Source: Owenia fusiformis (Eukaryota > Annelida > Polychaeta > Sabellida > Oweniidae). From it: 64,000 nucleotides of DNA. Position numbers and translations under genes: made by a program. The DNA lies in assembly GCA_903813345.2 (NCBI GenBank), contig CAIIXF020000008.1, positions 2,179,341 through 2,243,340 on the forward strand. Reading direction: 5' to 3'. Positions 12,756-23,946 of this stretch are shown piece by piece. The notes under the pieces were generated by a model. The model worked only from the letters and a program-made list of their open reading frames with translations, was not told where the DNA came from and searched no databases. The stretch's first letter is position 1. Each line of letters starts with the position of its first letter.

Positions 12756-12785
12756 CTAGAGTACCGACAATTGTCGGTACTCTAG
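12756..12785. repeat. Perfect 30-bp palindrome
   Basis: CTAGAGTACCGACAA followed directly by its exact reverse complement. It is the longest of the ACCGACAATTGTCGGT family in the window. Confidence 0.9.
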
Positions 12786-13141
12786 ACTCTGATGTGGTGG
12801 CACGCTAGAGGACCGACAAATAAATTGTCGGTACGGGAGATATGCTGTGTTTACACGCTAGAGGACCGACAAATATTGATTTTCGAATTTTCTGGCGCAT
12901 GCGCAATGCGCGGGGGGGATATTTCAGATATCATACGGATATTTTGGGAACAAGTGCAAAACCCGGGGAGGGCATTAGCCAGGGAATTGTAGTAAACGTT
13001 GAAAACCCAATAAAAAACATGAACAAGTAAGACGTTAGAGAGCTATTAATGCAGAGTAAACGGCTATATATATTCTAAACAGACAGGATATTTCTCCTGA
13101 GTCGATCAGGCGTAGAAAGGGGCGTTTGCTACCCATTAGAT

Positions 13142-14130
13142 GGCTTTGTATAAAAAACCTCCTACCCACGTACCCTCGTACCCACGTACGTGGGTCCTGA
13201 CCCAGTCTTTAAAGAGTTAAATTTTTAAATGTTTAAAACATTATTCAATCTCAGTTTATCCTGAATTATAGATGAATTTATGCATCCATATGCCTTTATT
13301 TATAGGTCTGACATCTCTCTCAGTAAAATAAAATAAAGCCGGAATTGCATAAATGTTCATTATTTTTGAGCTATTTGATTTATGTTTTTGATATGTCGAA
13401 ATGTTTTTTGTTGATCGGGCAGTCTTACCTGTATAACACATTCTTTGACATTTACATCTACTGCAGACCTAACTCAAATTACATCTAAATTACATATGGA
13501 CTTACCTTAGGCATGGACCTATATCCTGTTCAATATAACGTATATAAAGGCAATCTAGGAGTATAACAAATTTCCAATGTGAATATTCAGACTTCTTCCG
13601 GGAAGTTTAGGCGGCTAATAACTACACGTGCATGACGCGTGAGATTCAAACTCAATAAAACGTGGATCTGCGCATCGATCTTTGTAACGTTATTTAGATT
13701 GTCATAGATATAATTACACTTCATTTATACAAAATTCTATATACATTATGGTAAATTTAAAGGTATAGGACTATTAAAAGTATGACTGACAAAAATACTA
13801 AATATATGCGCTTGGTCGAATTTGCGCCAAGCAATAGATTGGTTGTACACTGTAAGACTGCCGATCAACAAAAAATCGCTTCGATATATCAAAAACAACA
13901 CTCAAATAGCTCCAATGAACATTATGCAATGCCGGCTTTATTTTATGACGAGACAGATGTCCGATCTAGAAATAAAGGCATATGGGTATATAAATTCATC
14001 CATAATTAAGCATACATTAAGATAGAATAATGTTTAAAAAATGTTAAAGATTTAACTCTTTAAAGACTGGGTCAGGACCCACGTACGTGGGTACGAGGGT
14101 ACGTGGGTAGGAGGTTTTTTATACAAAGCC
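13142..14130. mobile_element. Foldback MITE with 9-bp target-site duplication
   Basis: Inverted arms of about 300 bp (13142-13443 and about 13830-14130); the outer 70 bp are essentially identical, starting GGCTTTGTATAAAAAACC. The arms contain the palindrome ACCCACGTACGTGGGT. Direct repeats CCATTAGAT flank the element at 13133-13141 and 14131-14139. A related sequence at 14757-14890 has one CCATTAGAT and no insert, so it acts as an empty site. A 9-bp duplication is typical of Mutator-like elements; this assignment is inferred. The centre (about 13444-13830) is not recognisably coding; short frames in the arms are mirror images of each other. Confidence 0.85.
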
Positions 14131-14699
14131 CCATTAGATAGAAGAAAATAGCTAGAATGTTTTTTATTTGAAGCTTATCGTATGGTATGAGGTTCCATAT
14201 CCATCCGCCATCCGCTATATAGTCCAATATAAAAACCTGTGGTATCGTTCTAAATAACCCATAGTTGGCTTCTAGGGTACCTAGTATGCCACTATTTGGT
14301 ATCAAAATAAAGAGGAGGTTCAACTTTCATTTGAATTACGAAAATAGCGATGTAGGTCAAAATAGTTCCGAACGTGAGCATGTTTACTACGCGTTTGCCC
14401 GTCATATCAGAATTGAGGAAGTGGTAGCAAACGCGAGTTACAATAAACGGACGCTGATATCTCAAAAAGTAACCTGACTCCCTATAATTTGATGTAGGTC
14501 AATCGAACCCCTATATGGACATGTGCATTTTGATATATAACACTATGGGGGTAAGCGTTTCATAGTTGGTCACGAACGCCATATGTGCAAAGTATTGTTA
14601 TGAATTTTCGAATTTGGTGTTGGATTACGGTACTCATACCTTATAGCACAATTTTTGATGAAATTGCATTTGGCTCCCTTAGTTAATGGCCACGATTCC

Positions 14700-14940
14700 A
14701 TCTCGCATGAGAGAGCTACCAAACGCAAAGTAAACAGTGATATATTCCAAATGAGATATTTCTCCTGTGCCATGGCGTAGTAAAGGTAGAGGTCGACGGG
14801 GGCGAAAGCATCCCCTCCCCTAACTGTATATATCGACCCATTAGATAGAACAAGAAAAGAGCTTTAAAATGTTTTAATTGAAGCTTGTAGGACAATTTTG
14901 ATGGAAGTTGAATCAATTTTTGTCGAAATAAATTATGGCT
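14700..14940. repeat. Second copy of the repeat that hosts the foldback
   Basis: Sequence from GAGAGCTACCAAACGC through ATATTTCTCCTG and CCCATTAGATAGAA to TTGAAGCTTG aligns with 13036-13141 plus 14131-14180, skipping the foldback. A third weaker match lies at about 14410-14470 (GTAGCAAACGCGAG onward). Confidence 0.7.
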
Positions 14941-15020
14941 CACTACAAGTTAATGCCTGTACGATTCCATACTGCAAAAGAAGCACTATGCCCCCCCCCC
15001 CCCTCAAAAGAAAAAAGTAA

Positions 15021-15090
15021 GTCCTGCCGGGATTCGAACTCGGGACCGAGTGTGTTCGAGCCGAACTCGCTAACCACTAGACTACCAGTG
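15021..15090 (-). repeat. tRNA-like sequence (pseudo-tRNA or SINE head)
   Basis: On the minus strand an A box TAGTCTAGTGG and a B box AGTTCGAATCC have tRNA spacing, and the 3' part reads CCCGGCAGGAC. The 5' and 3' ends do not form a seven-pair acceptor stem, the T stem has a mismatch, and no clear anticodon arm folds. I therefore call a tRNA-derived repeat or decayed tRNA rather than a working tRNA. A T-rich then G-rich tract follows on that strand. Confidence 0.55.
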
Positions 15091-15470
15091 ATGAGGTTAT
15101 CCCAGAAAGTAAAAGTAGTGGATTTATTTATGAAATTGTCGGCTCTCTAGCAAAAACACGTAGCAGCCACTTGCGTACCGACAATTGTCGGTTCTCTATC
15201 TGACACTACTAGGTGACGATAGAGTGCCGACAATTGTCGGTACCCCAGCAAATACCCCTGGACAGTCTCCAGTACCGACAATTGTCGGTCCTGGAGCCAC
15301 TCCGTAAAAAATAAGATTTTGCCAATGAACGCTGGTGTTGTCACAATTAATTAATACGCGGAAATGGAGATCGCCAAAACTGATGTGGCGATGCATCAAA
15401 ACATCAATGTTTTAAAAAAAAACAAATCTGTAAAAATCAAATTTTCAAGTTTTCATGTTTGATTTCTGGA

Positions 15471-15709
15471 AAATCTCGCGAGATCTCAATCCATGTGAGG
15501 AAAAAACATGGCTTCCCCTTAGATCGGAAATTAGAGCAAATAAACAATGATATGTCGAAATTACAAAATGGTGTCCATGTTTTACCCCTCCCTCCTATAA
15601 CGTAGACACCATTTCAATTTGGGGTAACACCTGGTTTTTATTTGCTCTTATTTCTAATCTTATGGGAAGCCATTTTTTCTCTCGCATGAATCAAGATCTC
15701 GCGAGATTT
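15471..15709. repeat. Foldback element with TCTCGCGAGA ends
   Basis: Arms of about 75 bp start AAATCTCGCGAGATCT and are mirrored at the right end. They include GAGCAAATAAA near the loop side and ATGGTGTCCA/GACACCAT further in. No coding sequence. Target duplication is not obvious. Confidence 0.7.
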
Positions 15710-15999
15710 CTCATGTCAACCCCACCCATTTTCTTGCAATTGTTTTACTTTTCTAATTTCTTTATACATTTTCCAATGATTTCTGATATCCTTTCTCTAA
15801 AATATGTTCTAGCTTGTCAAAATAACATCGTAAACTTGCTATTTGTTTTCTCAAAATAGTTTGCAAGCTTTTTCGCCAACTTTTACCTGATGAACATTGC
15901 AATGCGCATCGATGTTACTCTTGAAAATTGCTGATGCATTGCAATGTACAACTCCGCGGAGTAGCAAATCCCAACGAACAAAATATCAATTAGAGAATT

Positions 16000-16340
16000 C
16001 CAATCAATTATACTCATTACATTGGTTAAAATTGAAAAAATTAGATTTTAGAATTGCGAATTCCTGCAAAGCAGCCATTTTGAATTTTCTGAGATACAAA
16101 TCTGAAAAATAATACCATAATTGTGATCTACTCCAAAATTCCTTCAATTTGAGTATAATATAGCCATATTTTGAAGGGATCAAAAAATTATTGCGAAATC
16201 GTACATTAGATGGCCATTTTGAATTTTACGAGGCTCGAATCAAAAAAAAGATACAATATTTGCAATCTACTCTTAATTGCCTTTCATCTGAGTATAATAA
16301 AGCTATACTTTAGAAAGATCTAAAAATTAGCGAAAATTTC
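16000..16340. repeat. Diverged tandem repeat, about 160-bp unit
   Basis: Two related blocks each contain GCCATTTTGAATTTT, a run of A-rich sequence, TCTACTC and GAGTATAATA. This points to an old tandem duplication. No coding role was seen. Confidence 0.5.
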
Positions 16341-16554
16341 TGTTTTCCTGTCCCCCCATACACGGCCCCTGGGGGTCAGGATGAAAAACACAGAATATAT
16401 GTGAAATAGATAAATGTTGTGAATATACTACCAAAATTTCAAATAATAATATTAATTACTTTGGTTCAGAATGAAAAATTTATGATTTTTGCGAAAAAGT
16501 CCCTTCATTTTTAAAGCGGCGGCCATCTTGAAAAAACTACTAGTATTTGAGTTA

Positions 16555-16612
16555 TCTTCCGGACAGACGGACGGACTGACTGACTGACAGACAGACGGAC
16601 GGACGGAGGGCT
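16555..16612 (+). repeat. Microsatellite (GACA/GACG)n
   Basis: Imperfect tetranucleotide tract of GACG, GACT and GACA units, followed by GGAGGGCTTCACTATATCCC. Confidence 0.85.
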
Positions 16613-17799
16613 TCACTATATCCCTACCGAACTTCGTTCGTTGGGATAATTATGGCACATCCCAACAACACTAATGAATTTTCATTTTCCTTACACAAAA
16701 TATTCTTTCTTTCTTCAGAAATTATAGTGCCAAAAAATGTTTGTTTACATGTCAACCAACCATGTCTGGCAATAAAATTATTAAAATATTGACATTAATT
16801 AAAGAATAAAATGCTCTCAAATGACACCAGGGTGACAGGATATTAAAACCTATGGTTTTTATTTGTATTAGAAACATAGAAGAATATACTCAATGAAAAA
16901 AAAGGAAATTGAAGGTTATGAAATAAAGTGAACTTATATCTTAAGTTTATAAATATTTTCATTACATGTTAAGTAAATTGAGTAAAAATTCAAACATAAA
17001 AAGGCTTTAACATGTAATCTAATAAGGAACTAAGTTGCCAAATTTTGGAAGGAACCCTTATAAAAAATTCAACCTTGAAAGTCTGAATTTAAACCGTTGC
17101 ACAATCATTGTACAATCATTGATCCGATCATTTATGCAACCATGCCAACCGTTACAATGCAACCATTACAATTTTGGTTGTAAACTCATTGAAAATGTTT
17201 CAATCATATGGAAGCATTGTAAACGCTTGACAATTTTGATTGAATTTCTTGCAACCGTTTCAATCGAATGCAACCCTTTAAACCTATGGCAATATTATCT
17301 CAATACAACATAAAATAATTATATTGCTCTTTAAAATATATATTTCAAATGTATGTATTTCATGCATACATGTCAGAATTTTTTTTGATCAAAAAGATAT
17401 TTAAAGTATTGAAATAGTTTAGTAAACTTGTCTTGTGAATGAAAATATATTGAACCAATTTCCATCTAACTTTGAAGGATGGTGATTGTCCCACTCACAT
17501 GTATATTATCTAGATAACAGCAATGCTAAGGCATAGCAAATCCCCTCGCTGTCATGACAATCATTTTTACAAAATCCCTTCACTACTTTTTAAGTTATTG
17601 CAAAAACATTTGAAATAATTTTGATTTTACAAATTCAGACACTTATACTTCACCTTCACCTGAGTAATTATCAGAAAATAATCTGTTTATTGATTTGATA
17701 TTTTTGATTTGATAGAGAAAATGCAATCAGACATTACAGGATGTGTTTTAAATAATTAAGTCAATAAGCATAACTTAAAAAATTCTGATTACAGAAAGA

Positions 17800-18020
17800 C
17801 TCAGTCTCTTTAGTTTGATTAGAGTCTGCTTTGAAGGATGTGTCTTAAGAAACGTTATTAATCCATTAATCCATAAACAAAACAAAAATAATTTGGCAAG
17901 GCAAAACAAACCTTATAACAGAGAGACTCTCAGTTTGATTAGAGTCTGCTATAAAGGAAGCATCCTATGTAATTTAATTATTCCATACACAGAACATGAT
18001 AAATAATTTGCCAAAGAAAA
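17800..18020 (+). repeat. Tandem duplication, about 120-bp period
   Basis: AGTTTGATTAGAGTCTGCT occurs at about 17812 and 17932, with similar sequence following each (AATTTGGCAAGG/AATTTGCCAAAG). It lies inside the 2.3-kb inverted-end element. Confidence 0.65.
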
Positions 18021-18449
18021 TTTCCCATATTTTCCTCCAGATTTTTTCAAGTTGAGAGTTTTGAAAAATAAGCCCTGTTTTTAATCATTGACACATATTA
18101 TTTAAACTGTTTAAAACAAGTTTCAAGTACAAATGCTATGCCCTAGTGAATACAGTAAAGCCATGAACTTTCAATTTATTGAATGTCCATGGTAAAAAAA
18201 ACTAAATAAAAATGAAATAAAAAATTCTGAAAATAGTATTTGCAGTTTCACATACTTGCTATTTGAGATTTCTCAGCACTTATTAAAGTAATTGAATAAA
18301 GAAATAAACCCTCAAAAGTCTGAAAACACTTTTCAAATTTTTACCCCCCCCCCTCCTCTGCATGAAATAGAGAATAAAAAATATATATATAGTATAACAC
18401 AATATGAAAATAAATATAACAGAAACTAGGAATATGAACCCTATTTCTG

Positions 18450-18575
18450 GTCAAGCATTTTAATTAGCTGTTCAACCGTTTTAATTAGCTGTTCAACCGT
18501 TTTAATTAGCTGTTCAACCATTTTAATTAGCTGTTCAACCGTTTTAGTTGGCTGTTCAAGCATTCTGATTTGCCT
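18450..18575 (+). repeat. 21-bp satellite, about five copies
   Basis: Unit GTTCAACCGTTTTAATTAGCT repeated about five times with small changes at the edges (CAAGCATTTT variants). It contains the AACCGTT word found in the inverted arms of the surrounding element. Confidence 0.85.
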
Positions 18576-19372
18576 AAACCCATGAGAATATCAATATGTA
18601 GTAGGTATTGTTTGATCATCAGTCTGATCATGAACAAAAACCATTGTGTCTCATCTTGTGATTTTGTTGAGTTTAAAGGAAATCTTAAGATGTTCCTTGG
18701 TAAATTTCTTAACCAAATTGGAATTTTGCTCAATTCTTTTCATAATTAACATCATTTTGGCAATATCTGATAAAGGGAAAAAAACACTAAATATGGTACT
18801 TTTAATTTGTGTAAATAATGTAAATGACAGAGAACATAAATTATCATATGCCATTGAGTGGAAAACTAGTCTGGTATCGCATTCCTAAATTCGTACTGGA
18901 GAAAGAAACATATTAACATGAATTAAGTTATTTACTATAATAAACATGCATGTATGCTTGCAGAAAAAATATCCTAATATACTATTGTTTAATAGAGGTA
19001 GATTCAAATCCTTACTTAAAGATAATTTTAATTCAGGTAAAATGATAATTTTTTGGAACGATACTAATTCAGGATGGTTGCAGGGGTTGAACTATGTAAT
19101 CATTGAACAAAACATATTGCAACCATTTACATTTCAATGTGAAATGGTTGCAGTTAACAATGGTTTCAGATTACAATGATTGTATAGAAACAGTTGCGCA
19201 TTCGTTGAAAAAGAGTTGACTTCGCTTGGTTAAACACAATGGTTGAACAATGATTGCGTATCATCGTACAATGGTTTTTCCTTTGATCTTGGTAGTTGAA
19301 ACAATCATTATTCAATGATTGGTGGAAACGGTTTAAATTCGGACTTTCAAGGTTGAATTTTTTATAAGGGTT

Positions 19373-22300
19373 AAAGTGAATACAGTACTTCCTGTCTGTT
19401 TTATTGAACATGTCCATAGGTTCATCACGGTGATCAAATATAGGGAGTACATAACTCTACTGGCGGGTCCTGGCAGGGGGGGGGGGCATGTGGCCCCAAT
19501 AATATTTTGGCCTAAAAATTTTGTAGGGTTTCAAAAAATGGACCTTTTTGGGCATAACTTGGCATTACTTTTGGGGCCCAATTTTTTTATGATATTGTTG
19601 GTGTGTTATATCATAAATAAGCTAAAACAGAATACAAGCAATTTTTTAGTAAACTAGTTACAGGAAAACATGACAAACCAGGAATATTTTCCACTCTACT
19701 CAGAGACTATCTGTATTTTAGTTAATAAGATGAACATTTTTAGTATCAAAGAGTACTCAACTCATCATTATGCAATAGAAAACGGTGTACAGTATCCATT
19801 ACATATATGTCATTTTAAAGAGTCAGAAAAACATTTGTAATGACATAATAGATCTATAGCAATATATTTTTTAATTGTATTCATACTACAAGAGCCGTTT
19901 GGGCAAAAGTAAACAGTAATCTTAAAGTAAAAGATGTAGTTTTTAGTGTTGAAAATGATAATCAATTAGATTTAAGAATCTCATGACATTCTCAGTGTTC
20001 ATGAATCTCTTTTTTAAATTTTATTTCTTCCTCTAGTATATTGATTAAAAAACAAAACAAAAATACATGACAAACCAGAATTTATTAAAACATCCTGATT
20101 TTGTATTTATTTATAAATACTACATATCTTGATCTAACTGGATTGAATTGGTTTCCTCTCATTCAGTTACAGTCAGTTTTGTCTAAAAGTGCAATAATTA
20201 TGTGTACAAATGTGACATTTAATGTCATTTATAGTGACATGTTGTCAATATGAGAAGAAAACCTTCAGATTTACATTCATTGATAATAAACAAGTTTGTT
20301 TACAGTTGATATTTTTCTATTTCATTCTATAAAATATCAGCAAATTGATCATGATCTTGTATTTGATTGAATGTTAAGTATAATTAAACTTTTTCACATT
20401 CTTGATCCAAATTTCTTATGTAACTGAGATATTGGGAATTTCCATTCCTCTTTAGATCGTTTATATATCAAAGCCAAGGAGGTGGGGGCTTTCATGTTCA
20501 GAATAGAGTGGTTTTTACATAGAAATGACATTTTGAATGTTAACCACCAGGGTTTACCACTTCCATTTAATATTTAGGATATTTTGAAGGTTTACCACTC
20601 GTACTTCAATTAAATATTTAGGAAAATGACAATCATATATAACCCCCTATATGTCACACTGCCCTAGTTTTTACCCTATCTGACCAACTTTCTGACATTA
20701 ATGTGCATATATTTTCACTCATAGAGCTTTTTGCGCAACCCTTTCAATATTACCACTGATTATAATATCCCACTGAAAGTTTGAAATTCGTGGAGGGGTA
20801 AGCTTATTTTGCAAATAGCTTTGATATTCATTAAAAAGAAAATTCATATCAAGTCAATAGTTGACATTAGCATTGTGATATTTATCACATCTTCCCAATT
20901 GCAACTAGTTACAACTAGTATAGGTTGCACCGATTTTATTTTTATAGAGTTGTTTAGATGTTGAGTCACATTTAAATTATTTAATACAATTTAAACTCTG
21001 AATCACTATATTTCCCAGTTTTGACAACACCTAGATATAATAAAAATTAGCTAGACAATGTCATTGAGCAGCTGTCCTCACGCACGTAAGATAAGTATCG
21101 TCATAAAATTATCAATACTCACGGCTGTAAGATGGAATTAACAATGTTGGATGGAGCAAAAACCAATAAACATTTTAAGGTAGGACTGCAATACTTTCTG
21201 ATTATTTTAAGATATCAGTTTAATATTTTGGACCAAAATATGCCAAACATTTTTCTATTTTTCAAGGAGGCACAAATAGATTTTCAGATGGGCGCAATCC
21301 TACTTCCAAATTGCGTATTAAATTATATCATATTAATTTAGATAGAAATGGATAAAATGCAAATAATTATGAGTTTTTGGTAAGTCTGAATGACTAATCA
21401 ATGTCAGGCGTTTTACACACAAGGGAAAAATCGAGATGCTAATAAAATTCTTGTTTTTAATATCTTCAGAATTAATCATTCGCTCTTCAGCTCTGTATTG
21501 ATGTGTTTGCGTGTATCATATAGTTTAGTAGATAGAGAGCACAACTGTGATAGATCTACTGGCATTTAAGAACCAAAGATGTTCTGAGAGGGCTTTTAAG
21601 AACTCCTGGATACAGAACTCTTAAACATGTTAAAGATTTGTGTTAAAAATACTCGTTAGTTTCTATTTTGAAAAAATTGTATTATAATGGTATTATTTTT
21701 AAAAGTTTTAGACAACTGTATTACGGTATTAGGCAATTGTTACTTATAGATGGTAAAATCTCTTGTAAAAAGTATATTGACATCAAGTCAGTCTTATGCA
21801 AAGTACAATAAAAGGCTCATGTTGAAGATGCTCCTTTATTTGTATAGACCTGATTGGCTATGTTTTTGTAGCTGTGTGTAACACTGAGTGAAGTATACAT
21901 AAAGCTGTATTTCATGAAATATGATTTACTGTATACAGGACATTGGCTTTGAATAGACCTTAAACTTAAGGATTCGTTGAAGCATCGTGTCTGGATTTAA
22001 AAAAGCAATTAATCATTAAAATCAGGTAAATGTACAATTTTAAAACATTTTATTTTGACTTACACGTACCAGCTTTAGAAGATATAGGATTCGAGATGGA
22101 AGTAATTTCACTGGTAAGTATTTTACTGATTGTTAATAAACTGAATACATTCTCCCTGTAGACCACTGTAGCTGGTTGATATGTAATCATTGCTTTAGAA
22201 TTCTTATCATTCATTGGTAATTATCAGAGAACCTAGTCTTGCTACTTGCAACCAACCAGGAACTATTTCTCTCTTCATACCTGCTCAAAGTCATGAACAG

Positions 22301-23439
22301 AAAGGTAGGTGTTGTATTAAGTATTAGGTAATATATATTAGGTAGTAGGTAATATATTAGGGATGTGAGGTGATATATCCTTCATTTAGTTGGATCACAA
22401 TAACAGGAGTTTCATAGCAGTAGCAGTAGGCAATTTTTACCAGTTGTTTTCACAAAATCGCCTGTTGATTTTAGGGACTTTTTAGCTTTTCCATGTTAAA
22501 TATGATTTGCATTAATTTTGCCCGTTGTTTTCATTTATTTTGCCTGTTGTGAGAAATTCTAGTGAAACACCTGCAATAGCCATTAATCATAAGAGTCTGT
22601 GAGATATTAGTATACTCAGAATTCAGAAAACAATGCAAGGGAAATTGTATGTACCCTGAGACCCAGGGGCTAGTAGTAATAACTGCCCTCTTACTATGAG
22701 AGATAATTGTGATGCTTATGAGATTTTTAAGACCCCAAATGTAGATTGCCTTTGATGGGAGATTGAATATGAGACAAATGCCAGCTTACTTAAAAAGGCT
22801 TAAAGTTGGGTAGCTCAATTACAATCAATCTAATCTGATTGGGTCTAAGTCTAGATCAAGCGGTTATCTCTTATTGAAAGAGTGCAGATGAAGCTCTCTT
22901 TTACTGTAATTTTGATGCATCATTTAATCAATTCATTGAACATTGAATTTATTTTCAATCAATATATATTCAGAAATATTCCAAAACATATCGTTTTTAT
23001 TAATACTGTACATACAACCAAAATGGCCACTTGGAGCATGTTATGTAAATGATGATAGCTGTTGAACCAGTAGCTGGTTGACTGGTTGTATTGGAACTTT
23101 CAGGAACACATTTCCACATAACTGTCCCGGAGTGTACAAAATTTCATTGATGTCACTTATTACTATTTTAGGAGATTCATGGTCTCCTTTTTCCAGTCAC
23201 CCTGTACTTCACTCATTTTTGAAATACAAAAAGACTTTAGAAAAATAGCTATGATGATAACGAACATCGGCAGTTATGCTTGCTATACTTTAAGTGATGA
23301 AATCATTATTTATCTATAAAAAAATATTTCAAAATTAGTTTTGCTTTGCATAAATATAATTCTCACTTTTGCCCTATGATTTGTCATAGACGTTTATGGA
23401 TATTTATTTATATACTGAATAAATCTGTATTTCCAGAAA
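19373..23439. other. Non-coding; possible USP upstream exon
   Basis: No confident exon. A candidate is 22096-22113: ATG plus five codons ending at consensus donor GTAAGTATT, in phase with the USP exon, which would add MEVISLK before its Met. Local short repeats occur near 22318-22362 (TTAGGTAATATATTAGG type) and 20540-20620 (GGTTTACCACT twice). Otherwise nothing was recognised. Confidence 0.3.
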
Positions 23440-23946
23440 ATGGCTGATGGCAATGCTGTTGGACGGAAAATTCTCATTCCAATCGACAACAGCACCTATT
23501 GTGAAGATGCGTTCAACTGGTACGCACAAAACATGCATAAAGGTGATAATGAGCTGATCTTAGTCCATTGCCACGAAATGTCAGCCCCCGCAATGCCCTC
23601 CAGGGATACTAATGATTACAAAACCGCTCTTGATGAACATTCCAAAAAGGTCATCGGTTTAATGGAAAAATATAAAGCTAAATTAGAGGAGGCGAAAATC
23701 GGTGGCAGAATTAAAGCCGAGCATGGGAAACCAGGAGAGGTTCTTGTACGCGTTGCTGATGATGAAAACGTTGATGCAGTTATTATGGGCAGCAGAGGTC
23801 TTGGTGCAATTCGTAGGACTGTACTTGGGAGTGTCTCTGATTATGTCCTCAAACACGCTAACTGCCCTGTAATGATCTGTCCAAAGCGTAAAGGTGGCCG
23901 CAAAGACAGTATGGTTACCGACCGTAAAGGCAGTGTAGCTTTCTAG
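23440..23946 (+). CDS. Universal stress protein (UspA-type) family
   Basis: Complete 168-residue frame in one exon. The N-terminus has the first beta strand of the fold (KILIPIDNS) with the conserved Asp, followed by a helix. The C-terminal half carries the ATP-binding signature G-2X-G-9X-G(S/T) at residues 117-131 (GSRGLGAIRRTVLGS), then NCPVMICPK, the usual final strand. Length matches the 140-170 residues of single-domain USPs. Such proteins are small cytosolic nucleotide-binding homodimers linked to stress tolerance; they occur in several invertebrate lineages and are missing in vertebrates. The basic tail (KRKGGRKDSMVTDRKG) is an extra. An acceptor TATTTCCAG ends at 23436, three bases before the ATG, so at least one exon lies upstream, perhaps coding. 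AATAAA at 24604 is a plausible polyadenylation signal. No defects seen. Confidence 0.93.
   Translation: MADGNAVGRKILIPIDNSTYCEDAFNWYAQNMHKGDNELILVHCHEMSAPAMPSRDTNDYKTALDEHSKKVIGLMEKYKAKLEEAKIGGRIKAEHGKPGEVLVRVADDENVDAVIMGSRGLGAIRRTVLGSVSDYVLKHANCPVMICPKRKGGRKDSMVTDRKGSVAF

Larger units (their letters stand above)
12756..15296. mobile_element. Composite element bounded by ACCGACAATTGTCGGT palindromes
   Basis: Both ends carry clustered palindromes built on ACCGACAATTGTCGGT. Left cluster: a perfect 30-bp palindrome at 12756-12785, a spaced version at 12812-12832 and a half site at 12864-12873. Right cluster: a half site in opposite orientation at 15134-15142, then full sites at 15177-15192, 15226-15240 and 15274-15289. 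The clusters mirror each other (left CTAGAGGACCGACAAAT against right ATTGTCGGCTCTCTAG). This layout suggests subterminal binding sites of a DNA transposon about 2.5 kb long. No transposase frame is present. A 989-bp foldback (13142-14130) and a tRNA-like sequence lie inside. Exact termini and target duplication were not resolved. Confidence 0.55.
17053..19372. mobile_element. 2.3-kb element with inverted ends AACCCTTATAAAAAATTC
   Basis: The first 45 or so bases at 17053 (AACCCTTATAAAAAATTC, then AACCTTGAAAGTC and AAACCGTT) recur in reverse complement ending at 19372. Inside the ends both arms are rich in repeated CAATCATTG and AACCGTT words out to about 17310 and from about 19070. No transposase frame is visible, so it is non-autonomous. 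The interior holds a 120-bp tandem duplication and a 21-bp satellite. The flanks show no clear target duplication, so the family is open. Confidence 0.65.

Noticed and set aside
14990-15003. Poly-C run as a functional signal
   Set aside because: Several C runs occur in the window (4970, 18346, 19478 as G); they look like ordinary simple repeats.
15021-15090. Functional tRNA gene
   Set aside because: A and B boxes are present, but the acceptor stem does not pair and no clear anticodon arm forms.
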